Shown: positions 1 through 7,088 of the stretch, one piece after another
How positions within the stretch are numbered: position 1 is the stretch's first letter
How the letters are laid out: each line of letters begins with the position of its first letter
NCBI RefSeq assembly: GCF_001949145.1
Contig: NW_019091746.1
Span: 1,368-13,908, forward strand
From: Acanthaster planci
Lineage: Eukaryota; Echinodermata; Asteroidea; Valvatida; Acanthasteridae
Reading direction: 5' to 3'
Length of the DNA: 12,541 bases
Notes under the pieces: generated by a model
What the model was told of the DNA's origin: nothing
Database searches by the model: none
Seen by the model: the letters and a program-made list of their open reading frames with translations, nothing else
Program-made: the position numbers and the translations under genes

Positions 1-271
1 GGTCCCAAAAGACAGCCCGTGGCCTGATTCGGATGCGAAATGCATCCAAACCTGGATAGCGAGTCATTTTTACTGATTTTTCAAAGGGTCACCAAAAAAC
101 CAGTGCCCTCGGGGAAAAGGCTATACCTCCATGACCCTTTGATCTATGACCATTAAACTAAAACTCCAGGTAGATGAAGAGTTGTGCTACCTTTCCTGAA
201 AGTTTCAATGTCACAGGTCACCGGAGTCAAAAGCTATTCAGGGTCACCGAACGGGGACACCCCTTCTAACC
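1..271. repeat. Repeat-like flank with telomere-like end
   Basis: I see no gene in this stretch. It contains the recurring heptamer GGTCACC (near 88, 218 and 242), which gives it the look of an interspersed repeat. It ends close to a short telomere-like stretch, CTAACCCTAACCCTTA, at about 266-281, which overlaps the last codons of the neighbouring Gag-like reading frame. It is probably a different repeat that truncates the retrotransposon, but one copy alone cannot prove that it is repetitive. Confidence 0.35.
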
Positions 272-1418
272 CTAACCCTTACCCAACCCGAACATCTGCA
301 TAAGTTGTGCTTTGACTTTTGAGTAATCACGCCTAACATCCGGTTCCTGCCACGCATAACAATCAAGTGCTTCGTTTGTGAGTGTCCCTACTAGTTGCAT
401 CAATTTTGTGCGTTCATCCCACTGAGAACATTCAGCAATCATTTGGAACTTTTTTATGAATGCATGAAAATCACTGCTTCCGTCATATGCGGGTATTTTG
501 GGAAACTGGATTCGGTGTTTGTTTTCTTGTGTTAGCCTTGCGATATTTGGGACGTTCTGAGCTCCAGCAAACGCCGGATTCGTAAGCGACGCTGCTCCTT
601 TCAAGACATTAGGGGCCCACCAGATGCATTTACCTTCGTGGTTTCTTTGTCTTCGACAATTTGCATTGCGGGAGCATTAACCCCCAGTGAAGATAAAGAG
701 TTTTGTGAGGGGAATTGGCTGCACGTTTGAGGCATTGTTGCCGTACCTTTCTTTGGCATGCGCTTTTTACATGAGGAGGGAGTGGTGGGGTCTTGTCATT
801 TATTATTTTAAGCTCCGCGTCAATCACTTCGCCCCCAGTCTTTTCAACCTTTTGTGAAGAGGTCTGGGGTGTTACTTCGGCCTTTATGTTTAGATAATGG
901 TAAGCTGCTTCAGCCGTTTGCGGATTACTGGAGGTGCCGCTTTGTGCCTTTGTTTCGATGGGTGGGCCGTTTGGTTTGGAATGCAGGTAAGGAATTTGCG
1001 ATGGTGGGTATTCTTTAATTAAGATTGACATAAGTACATCTTCTGCTCGAGTTTGTTGGACCGAGTCTCCATTTTCTCACCCAACTCATGTATAGCATTT
1101 GTGAGTTTGGAAGTATTTTCCTGCATGATTTTAATGAGTAAATGTGCATTCATTTGGTTTACCATTATATCCATTGGGTCAGATGGTTTCTCTTTTGTTT
1201 CTCCCATTTACCCAGGAGAGAATTTGACAACATGCTCAATGAAAACGACTCCTTTTTCGTTTTGCTCGTGTAGTTTTGTTTGGAGGGCTGGAAAGTCATA
1301 AAAATTATCTATAGTAACGAAGCCCTGTTGCTCACCGTTTTGAAATTATGGCTTGTGCGTACTAAATTCCAACACCCAGAGTTGTCAGTTCTTTTGTCGA
1401 GGCCTTATTAGTGTTCAT
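272..1418 (-). pseudogene. Gag-like pseudogene
   Basis: The C-terminal part (603 to 272) looks like the Retrotrans_gag fold: FPKIPAYDG, a phenylalanine/tryptophan-rich helix region (FHAFIKKFQ, CSQWDE), then LVGTLTNEALDCY. Upstream, a basic/acidic helical stretch around 1120-1040 (KIMQENTSKL, HELGEKMETR) could be a coiled coil, followed by a proline/threonine-rich linker. The natural start is probably the ATG at 1418. The frame is broken many times: in-frame TAA at 1346-1348 and at 1208-1210, and frame changes near 1365, 1028, 770 and 605. Gag coats retrotransposon RNA to form virus-like particles, so this copy cannot do that. The frame stops at 272-274 and no zinc knuckle follows, which suggests truncation. 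The ATG at 1207 is probably internal, because the same frame is coding-like upstream of it. Confidence 0.6.
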
Positions 1419-1908
1419 GGTAGTACGATGATTATGGAAACAGGATTCTACTAACAAGTTAAAAAAGTGGAAGTTGCTGTGTTATGGTCTATTTAATCGA
1501 TCCATCACTCAACGGTTGCTGTAAACGCCTTCTGCTGCGAGTGATATACAGCAGTTTGTCCTGATTTACAGAAAAAGAAAGATTTCACCCAATAACAAAG
1601 AAAATTTACAGATATATGTTTTGTTCTATTTTCCACCCCTTTTAGTTACTGCTACAGATACAGCAACTTCCTGAGTATTAACATTATACAACAGATTTAT
1701 GAGTGAAATTCGTACTACATCAAATTACTAAGTTTCTAGTTAGCAAGGTATGCTGACAAGTTTCAGCAAACACCGCCCCGTGTCAGCATGCGGAATACAT
1801 TCCAGACGTTTAAAGTTTTACTTTTTGAGTCTTAAGGCGAGGGAATTCCATACGTATTGAATTTATTGACATCTAACATATTCTTTTTCAATACACGCTA
1901 CAAATTAT
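1419..1908 (-). other. Retrotransposon leader, no gene seen
   Basis: This is AT-rich DNA between the primer-binding site and the Gag start. I find no convincing coding segment on either strand. It contains a 9-bp perfect inverted repeat (1750-1758 with 1781-1789) enclosing a 22-base loop, which could fold in RNA. Confidence 0.35.
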
Positions 1909-1919
1909 CCTCGTCGCCA
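1909..1919 (-). other. Candidate primer-binding site, tRNA-Ser(GCU)
   Basis: Minus-strand TGGCGACGAGG is complementary to the 3' end of metazoan tRNA-Ser(GCU), whose acceptor strand ends CCTCGTCG plus CCA. Ty3/gypsy-type elements prime minus-strand DNA synthesis this way, and the site normally lies one or a few bases after the 5' LTR. Here one base separates it from ACAACA. The Gag-like frame lies downstream on the same strand, as expected. An 11-base match can occur by chance, so the context carries much of the weight. Confidence 0.5.
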
Positions 1920-2104
1920 ATGTTGTATTCCCACCTAGATCCATGCTTACCTTGGGTAGATGGTGTGCAGCTTTAAAGCCTTGAGTGTTGGACACGACAA
2001 TTGGAACGGCACGTCCACAGGTTTCGGGTTCACACACAAGACTAGCTCCGTGCACAGGGCGGGTGCCAATTAAAAGGACCACTCTGCATGCGACGGGCAC
2101 GCCT
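1920..2104 (-). other. Possible 5' LTR remnant
   Basis: This stretch separates the primer-binding site from the last coding-like codons of the virus-like block. On the minus strand it has an AATAAA just above it (about 2110-2115), a good splice-donor-like CCAAGGTAAGC (about 1945-1955), and the sequence ACAACA right before the primer site. These would suit an LTR, but no second LTR is present to compare and the left boundary cannot be set. The open frame here (2100 to 1888) has no recognised domain and I do not call it a gene. Confidence 0.3.
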
Positions 2105-2627
2105 CATTGATTTATTCAGTATGCATCGTGAATATTCAACACGCAACTTCGCTACAATAACGCCGAGTCCAGCGACTGCAACAGTTCCTACGGTTAAAGA
2201 TAATTTCTCTTCGTTTTGAATATCGAGCGCCTTCTTTTCTTGCGGTTCTTTTACTTGAATTCGCTTTATACTGTAGGAGTAGGCTCTGGTACTATAACTT
2301 CAACCTTACTTTTTAGATCGGCAAAATCCGATGGCGGATCAACAACTGGAACAGAACTTGAATTCAATGTTGGAACGTAACCATTTGCATGTCAGAAGTT
2401 GCAATCTGAAGGTTTTTGTTGTATCCTTCAAATGTACCAATACGTAGGTCCGTGTCCAAAGGTACCAAATAGAAACCGGTGCAACTACAAAGTTTAAAGG
2501 CGGTACTGGCATATTGCAACGAATCTTGGAACTGGTTGATTGATTGATTGATTGCTCGTGGTTGGTTGGTAATAAACTGCTGTCGGGCGTCTAGTCCGGT
2601 TCCCGTTCCCAATATTTTTGTTTGGGC
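2105..2627 (-). pseudogene. Tail-anchored membrane protein remnant (gene F)
   Basis: I do not recognise this protein. Its N-terminal part (2627 to about 2365) is glutamine/asparagine-rich (QQFITNQPRAINQSINQ), followed by a compact segment with FKLCSCTGFYLVPLD. A middle part is proline/valine-rich with PPSDFADLKSK. The C-terminal part holds a clear hydrophobic helix, LSLTVGTVAVAGLGVIVAK (2205-2147), followed by a short basic tail: the layout of a single-pass tail-anchored protein. Frame changes lie near 2365 and near 2270. The first codons are in frame with gene E across a TAG (2628-2630), and no ATG lies between, so either the start is lost or E and F were one gene. The true C-terminus is uncertain because retrotransposon sequence may cut in near 2105. 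Confidence 0.45.
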
Positions 2628-3351
2628 CTACGCTCCCAAAAATGCGTAAACATAAGCTCTAATCGATTCGTTTATCTTTGTGATTCCCACGTCGGTTAAT
2701 TTAGACTTTTTCGAGATGAAGTCCCATCAAGCCAACTTAACTGTATCAGACTGTGTAATCCAAGTCAATGTGTAGGTACTTGCGTGACCCATGCCTTTAT
2801 TAGGCGGTTTGGCCCAACCAAAGCCCATGTAAGTGGAGCCCGCATACTTGCCGTTGGTCACGTGTAAATCGTAGGCGTCGTAATGTTTGCCCAGGACCGG
2901 TACGTAGCCATTGTTGTAATAATAAGCTGTTCCTAATCCGTTGGATAAAGTGTCTGGACGACTTGTTGAAACAGTCGGCATGTGTCTAAAAATTTCCTAT
3001 GATCGTAATTGTTGTGGAGCAACGCGTCAAATATGTCGTCGCTCGGTATAGGCATGATGCAGTCAAACAAGATTTTTCTCACCGTACACGTGAAAATTAC
3101 ACAACGCAGATACATACGGATTAGACGCAGACAGTAAATCGAAACCAACTCCGCGAGCGGTCGTTGCGCAATACATCGCAAAATTAAATTGGTTTTGATG
3201 AAACGATATGGGGTCTGTTGTCCACCGGTTTCGTCTGTTTTAACTCTCGGTTACCGTTGTAAGCCGAGGTTGAATTGGGAAACTCGGTAGAAAACCAACT
3301 GTGGTCTTTATTGACGACAATCGCTGTTAAAATGACTAAATTTGGCTCCTA
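2628..3351 (-). pseudogene. Capsid-like structural protein remnant (gene E)
   Basis: Protein-like segments appear in successive frames: VVNKDHSWFSTEFPN near 3330-3285, GGQQTPYRF near 3215, CATTARGVGFDLLSASNPYV near 3170-3110, then RPDTLSNGLGTAYYY and KYAGSTYMGFGWAKPP (about 2960-2805), and a last helix NESIRAYVYAFLG ending at the TAG (2628-2630). The aromatic- and glycine-rich, beta-like composition fits a virion structural protein such as a jelly-roll capsid, but no family signature settles it. Frame changes lie near 3225-3185, 3070 and 2990, and a TGA interrupts at 2727-2729. The N-terminus appears missing: no ATG fits, although an AT-rich promoter-like stretch (TAAATAAAAG) stands just upstream near 3355. 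At about 240 codons it is shorter than typical major capsid proteins. Confidence 0.4.
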
Positions 3352-3369
3352 TCTTTTATTTAAAGGGTT

Positions 3370-4097
3370 TTAAAGAGGAGGCGCGGTGGGTTTCACTTGT
3401 CCACTTTCAGTATAAGATGGAGGTGGTTCTTTATAAGAGACAGACTTGGTTAAAGTTATTCGCCAAGTTTTTTCATAAGATCTTTTTTTAAATCTGCTGC
3501 CCTCTCATTGGATAAAGTTTCCGCTTTTTCCTTTACATCGCGGTCAAATTCGGCTTTGTCCATTTTGGCTTCTTGTAACTTTGTCATTGTGTTTGAGCGA
3601 ATCTTTCTCTTCATCTCGTTATATTTTGTAAGTTCAGACAAAATCAGTGCAAATTCTTCTTGAGACACATCGCCGCCTTCGACAGCGTGAGAAACGTGCT
3701 CGTCGATGGTGTTTAGCTTGGCGTCTGCAGGCATTCAGATTTGGTCGTTTTTCTTGGTTTTGTGAGCAAGTCTACCACTGGTATATTTCAACAACACGTA
3801 TGCCCCAAACGCGCCGATAGTAATGCCTTTGGGGATTCCAATCGCGAGCGGTGTAGCGCCTATTGCTTCCACTCCATATTCCACGTAATCTAGCGCGGTG
3901 AGCACCCGTTTAATCTTTTTGTATGAAGTCTCACGTGCATTGCGCTCTCGTAAGATTTGCGATTTGATGTCTTCAATCTTTTGAAGGCGGTAGACTGTTG
4001 TTTCTTCTGCTTCATTGGCTTTTGATTTGTCTAGTAATTCTAGCGTAGGGTACCCGCTTGAGTCTGGGTAAATGTTCGACTGAACGTTTGTTGTCAT
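3370..4097 (-). pseudogene. Membrane protein with paired late-domain motifs (gene D)
   Basis: The ATG at 4097 stands 3 bases after a TATAATAAAAA element. A YPTLEL motif and a charged, coiled-coil-like region (about residues 27-65) come first, then a hydrophobic stretch of about 35 residues (GVEAIGATPLAIGIPKG, ITIGAFGAYVLLKY), enough for one or two membrane passes. A basic segment follows, then a helical acidic part with an EF-hand-like GGDVSQEEF. A TGA (3735-3737) interrupts without changing frame, and the frame changes near 3470 in an A6 run. The tail holds PPPSY (3426-3412) and PTAP (3390-3379), then the TAA at 3370-3372. From memory it resembles a widespread uncharacterised family in cnidarians, molluscs and lancelets. 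PPxY recruits NEDD4-type ligases and PTAP recruits TSG101, so a role in budding or membrane remodelling is inferred. Family membership is fairly likely; function is unproven. Confidence 0.55.
3379..3426 (-). other. Adjacent PPxY and PTAP late-domain codons
   Basis: In the final frame of gene D the codons for PPPSY (3426-3412) and PTAP (3390-3379) lie seven residues apart, three codons before the stop. These are the two classic viral late-domain motifs, which bind NEDD4-family WW domains and the TSG101 UEV domain. They are in a different frame from the bulk of gene D because of the nearby A6-run shift. Confidence 0.5.
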
Positions 4098-4100
4098 CTC

Positions 4101-4113
4101 TTTTTATTATATA
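4101..4113 (-). promoter_or_regulatory. TATA-like element before gene D
   Basis: On the minus strand TATATAATAAAAA ends 3 bases before the gene D start at 4097. Near-identical elements precede genes B and C, which supports a shared promoter signal. Confidence 0.4.
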
Positions 4114-4200
4114 CGCGTTTTAAAAAATGCTAGCTCGATCTGTTTTACAAAAAGTTTAGCTCGGTCTGTTTTAAAAAATTTCTAGCTCGATCGTAATTTT
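4105..4200. repeat. 26-bp tandem repeat upstream of gene D
   Basis: Units start at 4131, 4157 and 4183, exactly 26 bases apart, each beginning TAGCTCGRTC. A partial unit at 4105-4130 shares the tail GTTTTAAAAAATGC. The array lies between the end of gene C (4182) and the start of gene D (4097), overlaps the gene D TATA-like element, and touches the gene C stop. Repeated TAGCTCGATC sites just upstream of a promoter could be binding sites; replication slippage is the simpler explanation. Confidence 0.6.
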
Positions 4201-5409
4201 ACGGTCTTTTTGTTGTTGATGATTTCTTCTTTTTCGTTTCTTAACGAAAATTCAAAACTCGTTACATGTTCGTTTACAAGTGGTTTAGCGGTGGTTTAAT
4301 TGCTAGGATCTGTAACAGAACACAACACACAAGAAGGTTGACCGTTGAAATAATTAAAATGATTGTTTATTTGACGACTGTGTATCCAAAGCTATTATTT
4401 TTCCTTTTAAATAACGTTTGTGACGAGTCTACCTCTTGGCGAATTTAACAACTTGCCAACTTCTTTTCCCAATCGCAATCTGAGATTTTCGTCTGTCACC
4501 ATAATTGTAACTAAATTGGAGTCTCGGTGAACTTTAAAACTTAAACCCAGAATGGCGTTTAAAATAAAATCACACCAATCCACGTTATAAAACCCCGGAG
4601 GAATAACTAGACTCCCACGATCTCCACCTTGCAAAAATTTTCAAAAAAATTTTGTTCAACTGTCGCATGACCGGGGCATTATTTAAACACATAACAAGCA
4701 GGGCGTCTTTGGGTTCAGTCTGTGCGCTTCCTATAGTTTTCGTTCTTTCGTCTGCGTTGTCGCCTAAAAATCCTTCTTGAATAAACTCCAAGGCCACGAG
4801 GCAGGCTTCTTGATAGATATCGATTTTTTCTTGATTTAAAAGCATAAGAAATTCTGTTGCTTTTGCTCGATTTCTAATAATTCCTTCTTTTAGATATAAT
4901 CTTTGCAAGTTTGCTTTTTGTTCGTTGAGGTCATTTATTTTTTGGTTCACTGAGGCGCTATATTCATCTAGATTTCCTGCCTCATAAGCTCAAATATAAT
5001 GAGTAATTACGTCATAAAACAAAACTGAACTGTCTGCTTCTAATTCTGAGAATGGTATTCTAAGTTCAAGTGTTTTTATAAAGGTCATATTAATATCTTG
5101 TATCCCAGGTCTAGTGTTTGCTGGGCTTGTGCTTGGTGGGGGTTGGTCAGGTACAGCGCGCTCATTGCGCCTGGGCTGTGTTGCTTCTCTCACTCCGCTA
5201 GGTCTGATTCTCGGTCTACCATTTGTATATGCAGGACTTCCTTCGACTTGAGTTTGCCATTCGATTTCAGTAGATTTTGTAATGTTAAAATACCCCGGGT
5301 GAAAGCTTACTTTTTTTACTTTAACAGATTTGTCACCTTTTAAATTATTAGTGACATTTTCTAATTCAAACATCTGCTCACTTTCACTCAAAAAAAAATG
5401 AGTTTCCAT
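4182..5409 (-). pseudogene. Large virion-protein-like remnant (gene C, possibly two genes)
   Basis: The chosen start is the ATG at 5409: it is directly preceded by TATAATAAA and lies 16 bases after the gene B stop. The longer frame from 5445 overlaps gene B. The N-terminal part has VKVKKVSFHPGYFNIT, then a proline-rich linker (PDQPPPSTSP), then a helical region. A TGA at 4990-4992 interrupts, but the same frame runs on with coiled-coil-like sequence (NQKINDLNEQKANLQRL) to about 4640. The frame then changes in A/T runs near 4634-4650 into a domain with SLVIPPGFYNVDWCDF and LRLRLGKEVGKLL. That layout resembles a recurrent invertebrate virus/Polinton-associated virion-type domain. Further frame changes near 4435 and 4370 and a TAA at 4296-4298 precede the TAG at 4182-4184. 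It may be two genes, since the PGFYN domain usually stands near an N-terminus. Function is inferred. Confidence 0.45.
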
Positions 5410-5418
5410 TTTATTATA
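5410..5418 (-). promoter_or_regulatory. TATA-like element abutting the gene C start
   Basis: TATAATAAA on the minus strand directly abuts the ATG at 5409. It helps decide that start over the upstream in-frame ATG at 5445, which lies inside the end of gene B. It matches the elements before genes B and D. Confidence 0.4.
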
Positions 5419-5425
5419 AACAGTT

Positions 5426-5921
5426 TTAAATAAGACCTTCTTCATAAAGTATATATTTCATAACGGCAGCGCTCCAGTGTTTATCAGAAATTTGAGATAG
5501 GTCGTTTACTTTGTCTTCCCGCTCTTTCGTAACGTCTTGATAACAGACGGCAATAAGAGCGCGAAGTGGTTTTCCTTTAGATATCTTGCCTCCTAAAATT
5601 TGGTTTAGTTTGTGTTCTGAGACCCGCTTGATCTTCCGTCAATTGAATGTCTAGTTGTTTGAGTATGTTGTTTGTTTTAGATTTGGGCTTTTTGTAAACA
5701 AAACGCTGATTGTATTTGCCACCTACGTTTTCTACTTCAAAGTCTGTATCAGGGTGTAATCTTCTAAAGCATTTGTAACAATTGACAAATTCGTCTTCTA
5801 TTCTTTTATTCACATGTGGGCATGTGTCTTCTTTGGTTTTTACATACGCCGATGGGGGAGGTTTTTGATCGATCAAATTATAAAACTCTTCCACATCTGG
5901 TGGTAGGTAATACCAAGTCAT
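5426..5921 (-). pseudogene. Zinc-ribbon/TFIIB-like candidate viral transcription factor (gene B)
   Basis: The ATG at 5921 lies 4 bases after TATAAAA. Residues 34-51 hold a candidate zinc-binding pattern: Cys-Pro-His, then Cys-x2-Cys (CPHVNK, NCYKCF). After one frame change near 5623, the second half carries KGKPLRALIAVCYQDV, which looks like the cyclin-fold helix of TFIIB-type factors, and a helical C-terminus ending at the TAA (5426-5428). The total is about 164 residues. A zinc ribbon followed by a cyclin-like region is the plan of TFIIB and of the VLTF3-type late factors of large DNA viruses, which direct RNA polymerase to viral promoters. The spacing to gene C (16 bases) and the shared TATA-like elements suit a virus-controlled transcription unit. 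Only two of the usual four zinc ligands are canonical cysteines in a CxxC pair, so an unrelated zinc protein is possible. Confidence 0.4.
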
Positions 5922-5925
5922 CGTC

Positions 5926-5932
5926 TTTTATA
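5926..5932 (-). promoter_or_regulatory. TATA-like element before gene B
   Basis: TATAAAA on the minus strand, with 4 bases (GACG) before the ATG at 5921. This is far closer to the start codon than a usual animal TATA box. Confidence 0.4.
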
Positions 5933-5960
5933 AGTAGTACTTAGTTTTTTTAATTAAAAA

Positions 5961-5994
5961 ATAACCCCGCTATCCCAAGGATAACCAGGGTTAT
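5961..5994. terminator. Intergenic hairpin between genes A and B
   Basis: The outer stem ATAACCC (5961-5967) pairs with GGGTTAT (5988-5994), and an inner stem TATCC (5971-5975) pairs with GGATA (5979-5983) around the loop CAA. It lies in the 98-base gap between the gene A stop and the gene B start. It could mark the 3' end of the gene A transcript, as hairpins do in some giant viruses; that role is inference. Confidence 0.4.
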
Positions 5995-6019
5995 AAACAT
6001 GGGCTTACTATAATGTTAA

Positions 6020-6763
6020 TTACTCTGAGTCGCTGTTATCACTGTCATATCCCAATAAAGATTGCAATGCTGTTTTATCCGAAATGGCATTGAAATTGTT
6101 AATCTTTAAAATGGCCTTTTCGACTCTATATCTAACGCTGGCACGGCAAGGTAATGATGCATGTGTTCCAAAACACACGTCTTTGGGACTAATCAACGAA
6201 ACCGCGTCGCAACGTTTACCGATATATTTATCAAGTTGATCTTGCGATATTTGATGATGGTCAAACAGCGTAGTCGCAGTATGTAACTTGACATACATGC
6301 AGTTCTTGTCGGTGTCAGGTGGTTTAACCACGTATTCGACTTTTTCCAAGTTGCCTTTATCTTGACTGGCTCTGTAAGCATTAATCGTATTGGGTGGAAT
6401 GTTTGACTTTTATCCGTTTGCGTGCCGATGTATTTGTAAATCGCAAAGTTTATGTGGTTGAGTATACCAATCGTAGGCTCTAGCAGTTCGTAACAGATTT
6501 GATACCCAACGATATTTTCGGGTTTTTTCTTTGACGCCAAATTTATAGACTGGATTTACGCCGTACCAGATTGTTTCTGGCGTCATAATCGACAAGGTTT
6601 TTTCTTTGTCGTCATGATTATAAAAAATGGGCGAATAATGTGTATGTTTTTCACTCTTTTTTCGTCTGTCGGGGTGAAAGGGCCCATATACAACGTTTGT
6701 GTCTGCGTTGTTGGCATTGGCACGTTCGTAGTCGTCGGTTACGATATACATTTGGTTTAACAT
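6020..6763 (-). pseudogene. Unrecognised protein with acidic tail (gene A)
   Basis: I do not recognise the family. The ATG at 6763 follows an AT-rich ATAAAATAA element. The coding signal runs through three frames: YIVTDDYERANANN and TPETIWYGVNPVYKFG from 6763 to about 6530, then YQICYELLEPTIGILNHI to about 6395, then VEYVVKPPDTDKN, KRCDAVSLISPKDVCFGTH and an acidic end GYDSDNSDSE to the TAA at 6020. The breaks are near the T6 run at 6523-6528 and near 6392. The total would be about 247 residues, mixed alpha/beta by composition, without membrane segments. A short acidic C-terminus is common in single-stranded-DNA-binding and chaperone-like viral proteins, but that is only a loose analogy. Confidence 0.45.
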
Positions 6764-6775
6764 GATTATTTTATG

Positions 6776-7012
6776 TTACATGTGATAATTTTTTTTCACT
6801 TTTTTGGCTGCTGCATCTGCATGTATTAAATTTACATATTGCAGTTCATCTAAAACTAAAGTCTTTTGTGTAACGCTTTCTGCTGTCCCGTCTGCCAGGA
6901 TCAACCTACGCTTTTAATGAGGCTGAGTCATTGACACTTCCCGCACTGTCACCTTGTGGAATGTAACTACCGGTAGGTTTAATCTGGAATTAACCAAATC
7001 AAAGCAAAACAT
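6776..7012 (-). pseudogene. C-terminal fragment of a further virus-like gene
   Basis: A coding-like C-terminus ends 12 bases upstream of gene A: LADGTAESVTQKTLVLDEL and HADAAAKKVKKNYHM, stop TAA at 6776-6778. Just upstream in a second frame is IKPTGSYIPQGDSAGSVND (about 6984-6915), and possibly MFCFDLVNS from 7012 in a third. Frame changes fall near 6915 and 6988. The lysine-rich end suggests a nucleic-acid-binding or nuclear protein. The rest of the gene would lie above 7012, but no coding signal continues there, so the block appears truncated. Confidence 0.4.
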
Positions 7013-7088
7013 GTGGTATCAGGTTGTGAAATTACACGTCACATAAAAGGGTGGTAAATGATCAGGCTCTGATAAGATAAATCACAAT

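Larger units (their letters stand above)
272..1919 (-). mobile_element. 5' fragment of a decayed LTR retrotransposon (Ty3/gypsy-like)
   Basis: On the minus strand, a candidate primer-binding site (1919 to 1909) is followed by a leader of about 490 bases without a recognisable gene and then a Gag-like pseudogene (1418 to 272). This is the normal order for an LTR element: LTR, primer site, leader, gag. The 5' LTR would lie just above 1919; on the minus strand the sequence before the primer site ends in ACAACA, fitting a CA-ending LTR, but I cannot define where that LTR starts. No protease, reverse transcriptase, integrase or 3' LTR is in the window. The element seems to have been cut off near 272 and to have landed at, or next to, the downstream end of the virus-like block. 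Gag and primer site together make the call reasonable; the Ty3/gypsy assignment rests on Gag alone. Confidence 0.55.
2105..7012 (-). mobile_element. Endogenised virus-like gene block, decayed
   Basis: Seven gene remnants lie head to tail on the minus strand with short gaps, unlike ordinary animal genes. They share a TATAAWAA-like element close to their start codons, are intronless, and include a transcription-factor-like protein, a virion-protein-like domain, two membrane proteins and a protein with paired late-domain motifs. Almost every remnant is interrupted, mostly by one-base frame changes and often in homopolymers. I see no polymerase, integrase, packaging ATPase, protease or terminal inverted repeat, so this is a fragment. 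Genes C and D resemble, from memory, uncharacterised protein families seen in invertebrate genomes near Polinton- or adintovirus-like elements. The block ends near 7012, before the first host-like TACATGTA motifs (from about 7090). Confidence 0.55.

Noticed and set aside
1888-2100. 70-residue minus-strand open frame
   Set aside because: It overlaps the candidate primer-binding site and LTR region and has no recognised motif.
5098-5343. Plus-strand open frame
   Set aside because: It is the antisense shadow of the proline-rich part of gene C.
2105-7012. A complete Polinton or adintovirus
   Set aside because: No polymerase, integrase, ATPase, protease or terminal inverted repeats are visible, so only a fragment can be claimed.
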